60,505 nucleotides of DNA from Burkholderiales bacterium (GTDB lineage Bacteria; Pseudomonadota; Gammaproteobacteria; Burkholderiales; Burkholderiaceae_C): NCBI GenBank assembly GCA_017302505.1, contig JAFLDH010000004.1, positions 1-60,505 of the forward strand, read 5' to 3'. Position 1 is the first letter of the stretch, and every line of letters starts with the position of its first letter. A model generated the notes under the pieces. It was not told the DNA's origin. It did no database searches and saw only the letters and a program-made list of their open reading frames with translations. This document shows, in pieces, positions 52,221-60,505 of this stretch. The translations under genes were made by a program, and so were the position numbers.

Positions 52221-52985
52221 TCATGCGACGCCCTGGTCCAGGCGCCGGCGCAGGTGCTGGAGCTGGTCCTGCAGCTCCCGCAGTTCGTCGTTCAGCGCCA
52301 CCTGGCGGGCGATCTGGCGTTCCTTGGCGGCCCGGGCCCGAAGCTCGGCAGCTTGCACGCTGAGGTGGCGAAGCTGCTGCAGCGCGGCGTGCCGTGCAGC
52401 GGCCTGCTCGCGGCTGGCGCTGGGCCGGAAGGACCCGGTCTCCTGCGCCACGTCCAGGGCGGCGAGCGTGTCCATCCAGCCCTGCACCAGCGCGTATAGG
52501 TCCGAGCGGGGCAGCACAGCGAGCGATAGCGCCGCGCGGAAGGCGGGTTCACCACCATCGGCAGGCATCACCACCGACAGCAGCGGCCCGTCGAGCACGG
52601 TCTGGTGGCCTTCAGTCTGCGACTTGCGCAGGTGCGCGACCGACAGGCTCAAGGTCTGGTCCACCATCGTTGCCAGCAGCACCGGGTGCGGCACGGCGCG
52701 GTGCAGCAGTTCCACCAGCCGCGCGGGCCGGGTGCCTGCGCGGAGGGTCAGGCTCAGCACCGCCACCTCGCGGTAGTGGCGGTGCTCGTCCTCGTACGCC
52801 GGCACGCCGGTCAGGTGCGGCTTCAGCGATGCGAGCCAGGTGATTTCGTCGATGCCGTCCTGGATGAGGCGCTTGTCATGCGGCGTCGCCGCGCCATGTT
52901 CGACCAGCAGCTTCTTGGGCACACGCTGCTGCACCCGGGTGGCATCGGGCAGCTCCAGCATCTGAAGGAACTCATCGACCGTCAT
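52221..52985 (-). CDS. DUF4391 family protein of the defence operon
   Basis: 254 residues from the ATG at 52985, 20 bp after the helicase stop. TVDEFLQMLELPDATRVQQRVPKKLLVEHGAATPHDKRLIQDGIDEITWLASLKPHL is the DUF4391 N-terminal pattern; the C-terminus is a coiled coil (RQIARQVALNDELRELQDQLQHLRRRLD). DUF4391 genes are typical between an SNF2-like helicase and a type III-like methylase; function unknown, perhaps a helicase-Mod bridging factor. Confidence 0.8.
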   Translation of the reverse strand: MTVDEFLQMLELPDATRVQQRVPKKLLVEHGAATPHDKRLIQDGIDEITWLASLKPHLTGVPAYEDEHRHYREVAVLSLTLRAGTRPARLVELLHRAVPHPVLLATMVDQTLSLSVAHLRKSQTEGHQTVLDGPLLSVVMPADGGEPAFRAALSLAVLPRSDLYALVQGWMDTLAALDVAQETGSFRPSASREQAAARHAALQQLRHLSVQAAELRARAAKERQIARQVALNDELRELQDQLQHLRRRLDQGVA

Positions 52986-53005
52986 GCCCTGGCGCGCCCG
53001 CGAAG

Positions 53006-56000
53006 TCACGCCCCATCGGCCGGGCCGGCGGTTGCGGCGTCGTGCCCGGGCAGCACCACCAGGTAAGCCAACACCTCGAAGTCGTTCATGCCGGCGAACT
53101 CGCCCTTGAGCGCATGTGTGCCGTCGGGGTCGAACAGGCTGGCGACGGCGCGCTCCGCGCTCTTGCCCACCACTGACGACACCGCGGCCGCCAGCAGGCC
53201 CTGGGCCTGGCGCATGTCGGCTCCCTGGCGGGTGTGCTTGCCGTATCGAGCCACGGCCACCGCGTCGGGCAGTTCCCGGCCCACGCACAGGCGCTTGAAG
53301 CGGTCAAGTGCGTGTTTGGCCTGGGTGTAGGGCAGCAGCACGCTGCCGCCGTCGGACAGGTGCACCAGATACACAGGAGCCAAGGGGTAGCCCGGATCGA
53401 CCGCGCGCTCGGCGGCGGCACCTTCGGCGCGCAGGCAGAACAGGATGCCCGCGGGCAGGTCAGCCTCGGTCGTGGTGACGACGGCGCTGGCGCCCAAGGG
53501 CATGGCTTCGAGCTTGCCAGGGTGCGCCTTCAGGTAGCGGGCGAGGTCGATGCGGAAGTCGGTCAAGGTCAGGTCGGTGATCGACACGCCGCTGGACAGG
53601 TCTTCCAGGTCGATGACCGCGTCCTGCAGCTTCAGCAACTGCTTGCGCCGGTACTCCAGGTCGTTCATCGGATCGCCCGACTGCTGCTCGATCAGGTTTT
53701 CTTCACCGGTGGCCGACACGTCCAGCAGCACCATGCGGCCGCTGACCCGCTGCTCGAGGTTGATGTATTCCTCCAGCTCCATGTTGGGCCAGAAGTTCAC
53801 CAGCTGGATGCTGGTGTTGGGCGAGCCGATGCGGTCGATGCGGCCGAAGCGCTGGATGATGCGCACCGGGTTCCAGTGGATGTCGTAGTTGACGAGCCAG
53901 TCGCAGTCCTGCAGGTTCTGACCCTCGCTGATGCAGTCGGTGGCGATCAGCAGGTCGAGCTCGCCCTCGTCGGCCAGCGCCGCCGGGCGTTCCTTGGACC
54001 GGGGCGAGAACGTGGTGAGGATGCTGCCAAGGTCGCGGCGCAGCCCGGGCATCGTGGTCTGGTTGCCGCCGGAGCCGGTGACCAGCGCGCTGTTGATGCC
54101 GAGCTGGTCGCAGGCCCAGCCGGCCAGGTGCTCGTACAGGTAGCCGGCCGTGTCTGCAAACGCCGTGAACACGATCAGCTTGCGGTTGCCGGCGTTGATC
54201 GGGTTGCGCACCTTTTCGGCGATGAGTTCTTGCAGCTTCAGCAACTTGTCATCGCGGCCGGCGTCGACCTGCAGGGCTGCGGCGTGCAGCGTGGCCAGGC
54301 GGTTGCGATCCTCGGTGAGGTCTTGGCGCCAGCGGGCGAGGTCCAGGTCGCCGAGCAATACCTTGACCTTGCGGCCGACCAGCAGCGGCTCGAACAGCGG
54401 ATCGTCCACATCGACATCGGCAATGTCGATTTCCTCGAATTCGCCAGCCTCGCCCTCGGTGCCGGCCTTGTAGGCGGCCAGCCGTGCCAGCGTGGCGTCC
54501 ACGTCCTTCAGCTGGCGGCCCACCGTGAGTGCAAAGGAGTAGACCGAGCTTTCCATGCGCTTGAGCAGGTTCACGCGCATCAGGTGGATGAGGCTCTCTT
54601 CGCGGTCGACCTGGCGGAAGATGCTCTCGCCGCCGCGGATGGCGGTGCTGTACTTCTGGTCGTAGGCCGCGAGCCGGCCTTCCTTGACGTAGCGCAGCGG
54701 CGCGTAGCTGGCCAGCTTGAGCCGCCGGATCTCGAGGTTGATCTCCTTGATCGGGCGGAACTCGCCGGCCCGGTCGACGTCGGCCTTGATGTTGATGGGC
54801 CGCAGGCGGCTGGGGAAACGGCCCGTCTCTTCGATGCCGTAGTACTTCTCGATGTGGCGACGGGATCGCGCGATCGTCAGGTGGTCCAGCAGCGTGAAGT
54901 AGTCGAAGCCCAGCATGTCCACCAGCAGCGCAGGCGTCTTCTCGTCCTCCGGCAGTTCGAGCCAGCGGTTGAAGGCCTTCTGCGCCCGGCGCGTGGTGCT
55001 GTCGATGCTGGCGATGCCGTGGTCGAACAGCGCTGTGTCGTCGCCTTCGGTGACAAAGGCAATCTGGTTGCGCAGGTCCGCCAGCCGGTTGTTGACGGGC
55101 GTGGCCGACAGCATCAGCACACGGGTCTTGACGCCTTCGCGAATGATGCGGCGCATCAGCCGGTCGTAGCGCGTCTCGTTGCCTTGCTTGGGCGACTTCT
55201 TGTTGCGGAAGTTGTGCGACTCGTCGATGACCACGAGGTCGTAGTTGCCCCAGTTCACGTGGCCGAGTTCGATGTCGCCCGACAAGCCGCCGTCGCGCGA
55301 CAGGTCGGTGTGGTTCAGCACGTCGTAGTTGAGGCGGTCAGACGCGAGCACGTTGCGCTGGTCGTTGGCTTTGTACAGCGTCCAGTTGTCGCGCAGGCGC
55401 TTGGGCGCAAGCACGAGCACGCGGTCGTTGCGCAGCTCGTGGTACTTGATGATCGCGAGCGCCTCGAAAGTTTTGCCCAGGCCCACACTGTCGGCAATGA
55501 TGCAGCCGCCGAAGCGGTCGAGCTTGTCGATGGCACCCACGACGCCGTCTCGCTGGAACTTGTAGAGCTTCTTCCAGACCACCGTGTTGCGAATGCCAGT
55601 CGCCGCCTTGACGATGCGGTCTTCGTCCATTTCCTGCCCGTCGCGCTGCAGCAGGTGGAACAGCACCGCTGCATAGACGCTGGCCGCGTCGCGCGGCGCC
55701 GCCAGCGATTCGAGTTGGGCCAGCAGTTGCGCCTTGTCGTCGCCGCGGTGACCCAGCGCCGCCCATTGGGCGTCAAACCACTGCCCGAGCATCTGGCTTT
55801 CGGTGGCCGACTCCGCCGCCTGGATGAAGGCCAGCGGGTTGCCGGGCGTCAGGCCGAGGCCGTCGGTAGACATGCCGAACGAGCCGTGGACCGCCTGCAC
55901 GGCCACACCCTGGTCGTCGCGAATCACGGCCAGGCCTTGCGGGATGGAGCCGGTGGCAGCGCGAACTTCGGCAGCCTGACGCAGCCATTCGGCCATTTGC

Positions 56001-56251
56001 CGCGCCACATGGGCAGCCTGCAGACGGTTGCGCGCTGGCCGGTCGGCGTCGCCGCCGAGCAGCGCCAAGTCGGCACCCGAGCCGGGCACGATCCACCGGG
56101 TGTCCGCCAGGGCTACTGCCGTGGCGCGGATGGCCTCGAAAGCAAACAACGACGCGGCACCGGACATCAGGTCCAGCCGGCGGCCGGGCGCCAGGTGCGC
56201 CTGGATCAGGTCAAGAACTCGGTCATTTCCGGCGTTTCGGACCAGCCTCAT
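53006..56251 (-). CDS. SNF2-like helicase of the defence operon
   Basis: 1081 residues. N-terminal 200 residues resemble a PLD-like domain of such helicases (MSGAASLFAFEAI), but I see no HKD motif. Helicase core: FGGCIIADSVGLGKTFEALAIIKY (Walker A), LVVIDESHNFRN (DESH), MLSATPVNN (motif III), LLIATDCISEGQNLQDCDWLVNYD and IIQRFGRIDRIG (motif VI). A C-terminal extension of about 250 residues follows. ATP-driven DNA or protein-DNA remodeller; first gene of the operon with DUF4391, mod, darT, darG and res. Confidence 0.88.
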   Translation of the reverse strand: MRLVRNAGNDRVLDLIQAHLAPGRRLDLMSGAASLFAFEAIRATAVALADTRWIVPGSGADLALLGGDADRPARNRLQAAHVARQMAEWLRQAAEVRAATGSIPQGLAVIRDDQGVAVQAVHGSFGMSTDGLGLTPGNPLAFIQAAESATESQMLGQWFDAQWAALGHRGDDKAQLLAQLESLAAPRDAASVYAAVLFHLLQRDGQEMDEDRIVKAATGIRNTVVWKKLYKFQRDGVVGAIDKLDRFGGCIIADSVGLGKTFEALAIIKYHELRNDRVLVLAPKRLRDNWTLYKANDQRNVLASDRLNYDVLNHTDLSRDGGLSGDIELGHVNWGNYDLVVIDESHNFRNKKSPKQGNETRYDRLMRRIIREGVKTRVLMLSATPVNNRLADLRNQIAFVTEGDDTALFDHGIASIDSTTRRAQKAFNRWLELPEDEKTPALLVDMLGFDYFTLLDHLTIARSRRHIEKYYGIEETGRFPSRLRPINIKADVDRAGEFRPIKEINLEIRRLKLASYAPLRYVKEGRLAAYDQKYSTAIRGGESIFRQVDREESLIHLMRVNLLKRMESSVYSFALTVGRQLKDVDATLARLAAYKAGTEGEAGEFEEIDIADVDVDDPLFEPLLVGRKVKVLLGDLDLARWRQDLTEDRNRLATLHAAALQVDAGRDDKLLKLQELIAEKVRNPINAGNRKLIVFTAFADTAGYLYEHLAGWACDQLGINSALVTGSGGNQTTMPGLRRDLGSILTTFSPRSKERPAALADEGELDLLIATDCISEGQNLQDCDWLVNYDIHWNPVRIIQRFGRIDRIGSPNTSIQLVNFWPNMELEEYINLEQRVSGRMVLLDVSATGEENLIEQQSGDPMNDLEYRRKQLLKLQDAVIDLEDLSSGVSITDLTLTDFRIDLARYLKAHPGKLEAMPLGASAVVTTTEADLPAGILFCLRAEGAAAERAVDPGYPLAPVYLVHLSDGGSVLLPYTQAKHALDRFKRLCVGRELPDAVAVARYGKHTRQGADMRQAQGLLAAAVSSVVGKSAERAVASLFDPDGTHALKGEFAGMNDFEVLAYLVVLPGHDAATAGPADGA

Positions 56252-56454
56252 TGAATTTGGGTCTCCATGTGATGAACTCTACCCAATTCAGTCGTCGAAC
56301 TCCCCGAGGATGTACCTCGCCGATTTACCCGTCTGGTCTCGAAAGCCTCGTCAAAAACGCCCCATTCCGCGCAGCGCTCTCCAAACCTGAGTCCTACCCT
56401 ACCGGTCACGCGCTCAACAGTTCTGCGCGGCAGTACCGAACCGAGGGAAGCGCC

Positions 56455-56961
56455 ATGTTCTCCGCCCTGCCTACCGCCCGTCAGGATCACGCCGCGCAAG
56501 TCGGCCGATGCTCGCTGGATGCCGAGCACCCAGACACCATCGAGACCCGCCTCTGGCTCGAGGAGCACGAGTGGCTCTACGGCCTGCTGCGCAGCGAAGA
56601 CAACGTCTCGCCGACTTTCCGCTTTCCGGACCTGATCAGCGCCTGCGTGTCGCTGGTGTTCCTGCATGACGATGCGGCCACGCGCATCTTCGACTTCCTG
56701 GGCACACAACTCGTGCTGCGCTCGCCGCTGACGCCGCGGCGGCGCGAGTCGATGTGGCGCCAGCAGTACGACCTGCTGCTGGCCGTGCAGCGCTCACCGG
56801 CCAACCGCCACCCGAACCCGAAGTTCCAGCTCGACCAGCTAACCACCGCGTGCGTGGCGCTTTGCCGTCAGTTCCGCGACGCGGACGCCTTGGTGCTGCG
56901 GCAGGCCCGGCTCAACATGGCCGAGCGGGCCGTGCGATGTCGCCTGCCCCGCCCCGCCTGA
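56455..56961 (+). CDS. ICE protein of unknown function
   Basis: 168 residues, soluble and helical (TRLWLEEHEWLYGLLRSEDNVSPTFRFPDLISACVSLVFLHDD, LRQARLNMAERAVRC). GAGGGAAG precedes the ATG. It is divergent from the helicase and starts the plus-strand run leading to the transfer genes. No named family recognised; it marks the return to ICE core after the defence island. Confidence 0.55.
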   Translation: MFSALPTARQDHAAQVGRCSLDAEHPDTIETRLWLEEHEWLYGLLRSEDNVSPTFRFPDLISACVSLVFLHDDAATRIFDFLGTQLVLRSPLTPRRRESMWRQQYDLLLAVQRSPANRHPNPKFQLDQLTTACVALCRQFRDADALVLRQARLNMAERAVRCRLPRPA

Positions 56962-57143
56962 ACTGCCGAATGCCGGCCGCTGCTGGCCACCCGCATCACC
57001 ACCCGACCTGACCCTGCCGGCACGCTGCCCGGCCCACCCGAACCCGACCCTGGCCGGATCTCCGGTCCCGACCTCGTTGCCCGCCTGGTGCCTTGTTGCC
57101 CGCGGGCGTTGTCGATGTCTCGAATTTCGCGACGGGTTGTGCC

Positions 57144-57689
57144 ATGCGCCTGCTGTTCCTTGCCGGATGGGTTCTTTCGCTGTGCATGCCGCTGCAGGCC
57201 CGGGCCTGCTGGGAGCAGGCAGCGCAGCACTATGGCGTCGCGGCCGATCTGCTCTATGCCATCGCGCGGGTCGAATCGAATCTGAATCCGCGGGCTGTGA
57301 ACCGCTCGCACCTGCAGCGCACCGGGTCCTACGACATCGGGCTCATGCAGATCAACAGTTCGCACCTGGGCACGCTGGCCCGCCACGGCATCAGCGAGTC
57401 GCAGCTCTATGAGCCGTGCACCAACATTCAGGTCGGGGCCTGGCTGCTGGCCGACGCTTTCGCGCGCCGCGGCGCCACCTGGGATGCTGTCGGCGCCTAC
57501 AACGCCGCGTGTTCCCAGCTCAAGGGTGAGGCCTGCGCCGCAGCCCGCGCGGGGTACGCCTGGAAGGTGTACCGGAAGCTGCCCGCGCAGACATCACCGG
57601 TACTCGGCGTGCCTGCGTTCAACGGCGATGGATCGGCGGTCGCGCGCAGCGCCATGCCGTTCTTGCTCGCCGCAAGGGTGTCGCCATGA
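57144..57689 (+). CDS. Lytic transglycosylase of the conjugation system
   Basis: 181 residues from the Met before RLLFLAGW, giving a clean signal peptide (cleavage near QARAC). SLT/lysozyme-like domain: [17 protein letters not shown] with the catalytic Glu, [13 protein letters not shown], and GAYNAACS. VirB1/PilT-type enzymes open peptidoglycan for the secretion channel. Codes directly before the pilin gene. Confidence 0.88.
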   Translation: MRLLFLAGWVLSLCMPLQARACWEQAAQHYGVAADLLYAIARVESNLNPRAVNRSHLQRTGSYDIGLMQINSSHLGTLARHGISESQLYEPCTNIQVGAWLLADAFARRGATWDAVGAYNAACSQLKGEACAAARAGYAWKVYRKLPAQTSPVLGVPAFNGDGSAVARSAMPFLLAARVSP

Positions 57690-57802
57690 CTTCAACGCAC
57701 CTACGCGCCACCCAGCCGTTTCCGAACCTGCTCGCACCTCGCCGCTCGCGGCCCGACCCATCGCACATCCATCCCACACTCGAATCACTTCTGGAGGACT
57801 TC

Positions 57803-58159
57803 ATGAGCACCGCCACTCTAGCTTCGGCTTCACAGCTTCGCAATTCGCCCCGCCGGCCCTTGACGATCGTCGCCCTCTTCGGGCTGCTCGTCCTGGGGCT
57901 GGGGGTTGCCTTTCCCGGCCACGCCCTGGACCTGGTCGGCTTCGTCGGCATAGCAGGGCCGATGACCGCGGCTTTGGCGCAGATCGCCGCGCTCGGGCCG
58001 GGCATCAAGGCCCTGGTCGGCTTCGTCGGCTTCGTGGTCGCGTTGATCTCGCTGTCGGCGCTGCGCAACTTCGGGCCGGTGCTGTTCTACGTCGGCCTGG
58101 CCATCTTCGCCGCCGTTGGGCTGGTGATTGCCGGCGCCATCATGGGCGCGGTCATCTGA
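57803..58159 (+). CDS. traA: TraA-like conjugative pilin precursor
   Basis: 118 residues with ideal GGAGG. Polar leader (about 1-20), then hydrophobic segments (ALFGLLVLGLGVAFPGHALDLVGFVG, KALVGFVGFVVALISLSAL, FYVGLAIFAAVGLVIAGAIMGAV). Likely processed after AFPGHA or GHA to a small F-type pilin. Position before traL supports the call; pilins are short and variable, so sequence alone is weaker. Confidence 0.7.
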   Translation: MSTATLASASQLRNSPRRPLTIVALFGLLVLGLGVAFPGHALDLVGFVGIAGPMTAALAQIAALGPGIKALVGFVGFVVALISLSALRNFGPVLFYVGLAIFAAVGLVIAGAIMGAVI

Positions 58160-58190
58160 GCCGGCAGCGTTCCACGCACCCGGGGGCCTC

Positions 58191-58490
58191 ATGCACGCCG
58201 ACACCTACATCCCGCGCCGTCTGGATGACCAGTGGAAGATCGGCTTCTGGGACGTGGACGTGGCCGCGCCGCTGCTCTTCGGCCTGTTCATCGGCTACCT
58301 GTCGGGCTCGAAGTTGTCCTTCGCGCTGTGCATCGCCGCGGGCCTGTTCACTTCGCGCTGGATCGCCCGCATCAAGGCCGACAAGCACCCGGCCTTCGCG
58401 ATGCACTGGCTGTACTGGCACCTGCCCACCAGCCCGATCACCGCGATGCGCGCCACGCCGCCGTCGCACATCCGCCGCATGGTGGGCTGA
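58191..58490 (+). CDS. traL: TraL type IV secretion membrane protein
   Basis: 99 residues: YIPRRLDDQWKIGFWDVDVAAPLLFGLFIGYLSGS, then a second hydrophobic stretch and WLYWHLP. This is the VirB3-like TraL pattern, an inner-membrane component for pilus assembly. Followed by traE after 17 bp. Confidence 0.88.
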   Translation: MHADTYIPRRLDDQWKIGFWDVDVAAPLLFGLFIGYLSGSKLSFALCIAAGLFTSRWIARIKADKHPAFAMHWLYWHLPTSPITAMRATPPSHIRRMVG

Positions 58491-58507
58491 GCTGACCGGA
58501 GCACCCC

Positions 58508-59074
58508 ATGGACTTCGAACGCCTGAACGGCGACATCAAGGACATGCGCCGGCGCAACCGGGGCCTGGCCCTGACGGTGGGCGTGCTGGCCGGCGGCCAG
58601 TTGCTGGCGCTGGTGGTCATCCTGAATCTGCTGGGCAGCGTACGCACGGTGGTGGTGCCGCCGTCGGTCAACAAGACGTTCTGGGTCACGCGCGACAGGG
58701 CCAGCAGCGAGTACCTGGAACAGATGGGCACCTTCATCGCCTGGCTGGTGCTCGACGTGACACCGGCGTCGGTGGACTGGAAGAAGGACATCCTGCTCGG
58801 CTACGTCGAGCCCGAGCAGCACGGCGAGCTGAAGACGCGGCAGGAACTGGAGGCCGCGCGCCTGAAGCGCATCAACGCCAGCACCTTCTTCATGCCGCAG
58901 CAACTGGTGCCGAGCGAGGACACGCAGACCGTGGTCGTGCGCGGCCGCCTGCGGACTGTCGTCAACAGCCTGGAGACCGCCAATGACCTGAAGGCCTACC
59001 TGGTCGAGTTCAGCTACCGCGGTGGGCGCATGCACCTGAAGACCTTCAAGGAGGTTCCCAATGTGGGCAAGTAG
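58508..59074 (+). CDS. traE: TraE (VirB5/VirB8-like) pilus assembly protein
   Basis: 188 residues with one N-terminal helix (about 20-44: ALTVGVLAGGQLLALVVILNLL) and a periplasmic domain (NKTFWVTRDRASSEYLEQMGTFIAWLVLDVTPASVDW). Standard F/SXT TraE size. Its end overlaps traK by 14 nt. Confidence 0.9.
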   Translation: MDFERLNGDIKDMRRRNRGLALTVGVLAGGQLLALVVILNLLGSVRTVVVPPSVNKTFWVTRDRASSEYLEQMGTFIAWLVLDVTPASVDWKKDILLGYVEPEQHGELKTRQELEAARLKRINASTFFMPQQLVPSEDTQTVVVRGRLRTVVNSLETANDLKAYLVEFSYRGGRMHLKTFKEVPNVGK

Positions 59075-59912
59075 CTTCGGCGTGCGGCGGGCCTGTAGGC
59101 CAAGTGTGCCGGCCGCGCTGGGTGCACTGCTGGTCGCGGCATGGACCGCGTCGCCAGCCCATGCGCTGCAGGTACTGGACGCGCGCGACGGCGTCGCGGT
59201 GGAAGCCATCCTGTCGATCAAGGAAGCCACGCGCATCCGCATCGAAGGGGCGCCGATCACGGACGTGTTCGGCAACATCCATTCCAGCAACTGCGGCGGC
59301 GGCCTGCCGGCATCTCCGGGCGCGGTAGTCGCCACACCCGCCGTCAACCCCGGCGGCGAGATCGTGCTGGAGTGCGACCGCGACAAGGGCGAGATCTACA
59401 TCCGGCCCGTGGGGGAATCGGCCAAGCCGGTGAACCTGTTCATCTCCTCCGCCCAGGCGACCTACACCCTGGTGCTGCGCCGCTCGGACACGCCGGCCGA
59501 CACCATCGTCATCCGCGACAGGACGCTGCGCCAGGTGCCGCCGGCATCGACGAGCGCGCAGCAGTCACTGGGCCCGCTCGGCCCTTCCGCTCACCACGTG
59601 CGCGCGATGAAGGCGATGCTGGTGGCGATGGCCTCGGGGCGCGTGCCCGGCGACATCCGCGTCGACGAGATCAACCAACCGATGCAGCTGTGGCCCGAGA
59701 CCAAGTTCGCGCTGCTGCGGCGCTACGAAGGCCGCGGCCTGGTCGGTGAGAAGTACCTGCTGCACAACGTCGGCGTGGCAGCGATGGTGCTGGCCGAAGC
59801 GGAGTTCGACCGTGAAGGCGCACAGGTGGTCGGCGTGGCGGTTGAGCAGCACAACCTGCGGCCGGGCGAGAGCACGAGCGTGTTCGTGATCCGGCGGGGA
59901 GCCGAACGATGA
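59061..59912 (+). CDS. traK: TraK (VirB9-like) secretin-type protein
   Basis: 283 residues, signal peptide ending SPAHA, then LQVLDARDGVAVEAILSIKEATRIRIEGAPI, a TraK N-domain, and a C-terminal domain RYEGRGLVGEKYLLHNVG. It forms the outer-membrane core with TraV and TraB. The start overlaps traE; the stop overlaps the traB ATG (ATGA). Confidence 0.9.
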   Translation: MWASSFGVRRACRPSVPAALGALLVAAWTASPAHALQVLDARDGVAVEAILSIKEATRIRIEGAPITDVFGNIHSSNCGGGLPASPGAVVATPAVNPGGEIVLECDRDKGEIYIRPVGESAKPVNLFISSAQATYTLVLRRSDTPADTIVIRDRTLRQVPPASTSAQQSLGPLGPSAHHVRAMKAMLVAMASGRVPGDIRVDEINQPMQLWPETKFALLRRYEGRGLVGEKYLLHNVGVAAMVLAEAEFDREGAQVVGVAVEQHNLRPGESTSVFVIRRGAER

Positions 59913-60505
59913 GAGGCCCGGCTGCCAGGCCTCCCGCTGCGCTTCGCGGTGCGCTCGATCGGCTGTCGCCCAGGCAGCGCCAGTACGCTCTGTTGGCCGC
60001 CATCCTCGCCAGTGGCGTAGGGTTGCTGTGGCTGATCTTCGCCTCCACCGACCACGGGCCGAAGGATCCCAATGCAAGGCAGGCCGGTGCAGCCCCGAGC
60101 GCCGTCACCAACCTCGGCGTGATGCCGCCGGGGCAACAGGTCAACCCGGTGGACCAGTGGGTCGGCACTGCCGGCAGCAAGCTCGCGCAGTACGAGAGCG
60201 AGCGCGAGGAACAGGACCGTCTGAACAAGGCGCGCCAGGCCTTCGAGGCGCAGACGATGAAGCGCTTCGCGGACCTGGAGCAGCGGCTGACATCGACCGT
60301 CCCACCGCAGCCACCAGCGCCCTTACCTGCGCCACCGCCACCCGCGGCACCGCCGGCCATGCCATCCGCAGCCAGCCTGCCGCTGCCACCTGCGCCACCG
60401 CCTCCCGCATTGCGCTCATCCGCCTCGGGCGTGATGCCGCCGGGCACGCCGAACCTGCCCGCGCCCGTCCCGCAGGAGCCGCCACGCCCGGCGCTGACGC
60501 GCATC
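59909..60505 (+). CDS. traB: TraB (VirB10-like), 5' part
   Basis: 199 codons before the window ends. An N-terminal membrane helix (YALLAAILASGVGLLWLIF, about 26-44), a coiled coil (LAQYESEREEQDRLNKARQAFEAQ) and a long Pro/Ala-rich stretch that spans the periplasm, as in TraB. The conserved C-terminal VirB10 domain lies outside the window. Confidence 0.85.
   Translation, partial: MRGPAARPPAALRGALDRLSPRQRQYALLAAILASGVGLLWLIFASTDHGPKDPNARQAGAAPSAVTNLGVMPPGQQVNPVDQWVGTAGSKLAQYESEREEQDRLNKARQAFEAQTMKRFADLEQRLTSTVPPQPPAPLPAPPPPAAPPAMPSAASLPLPPAPPPPALRSSASGVMPPGTPNLPAPVPQEPPRPALTRI

Noticed and set aside
53234-56254. 1006-residue open frame on the plus strand
   Set aside because: Antisense of the SNF2-like helicase, same shadow composition, no start context.
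57409-58986. 525-residue plus-strand frame
   Set aside because: Runs through the transglycosylase, pilin, traL and traE in another frame; no domain.

Overview
The window is G+C-rich and reads as a Burkholderiales beta-proteobacterium. A DUF4148 protein, an RND/CDF czc locus of Cupriavidus type and CadR/PbrR-type promoters all point that way; this is inference from gene content, not a database match. Almost everything looks accessory: a heavy-metal resistance island (about 1-23,300) joined to the core and cargo of an integrative conjugative element, ICE (about 23,400-60,505). No rRNA, tRNA, CRISPR array or recognisable transposase was seen.

Metal island. At the left edge a czcC-like gene runs off the window behind a czcI-like gene, both on the minus strand. 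A thiol-redox and cadmium/lead block follows: tlpA-like on the plus strand, then DUF3703-lspA-PCuAC-dsbB-dsbA-like-cadR-dsbE on the minus strand. Next come divergent merR and merTP, without merA, then a small GDCCVxC protein and a CadA-type P1B ATPase. Three promoters with 19-bp spacers and matching cores sit before tlpA, before the DUF3703-cadR operon and before cadA, so CadR probably controls all three. A full czc locus follows: a Met-rich periplasmic protein, czcI, czcC, czcB, czcA, a PII-like gene, two small envelope proteins and czcD, then DUF4148 and czcRS. A diverged 1-kb partial copy (czcA 3' end, PII-like gene, periplasmic gene) and a short CDF-like protein end the island.

ICE core. 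DUF1173, an integrase-fold protein with degraded catalytic motifs, an AlpA-like regulator and a DUF1845/AcaB-like protein lie on the minus strand. On the plus strand are small ICE genes, a GHKL ATPase, a primase/Toprim protein and a DUF932 protein; several have unusual hairpin-rich leaders. FlhD/FlhC-family proteins resemble the SetDC/AcaDC master activators of SXT/R391 and IncC elements. Transfer genes are a TraI_2-domain protein, TraD, DUF4400, a lytic transglycosylase, a pilin, and TraL, TraE, TraK and TraB (cut by the right edge): an F/SXT-like type IV secretion system.

Defence cargo. A RloC/PrrC-like ATPase is inserted between the activators and traI. Between DUF4400 and the transglycosylase lies a 14-kb island. 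Its minus-strand operon is SNF2-like helicase, DUF4391, type III Mod, DarT, DarG, type III Res and a GHKL ATPase. It converges on a three-gene plus-strand cassette: a STAS-like/winged-helix protein, a small protein and an eight-cysteine protein of unknown function. This cassette with the GHKL ATPase is the best candidate here for an undescribed system.
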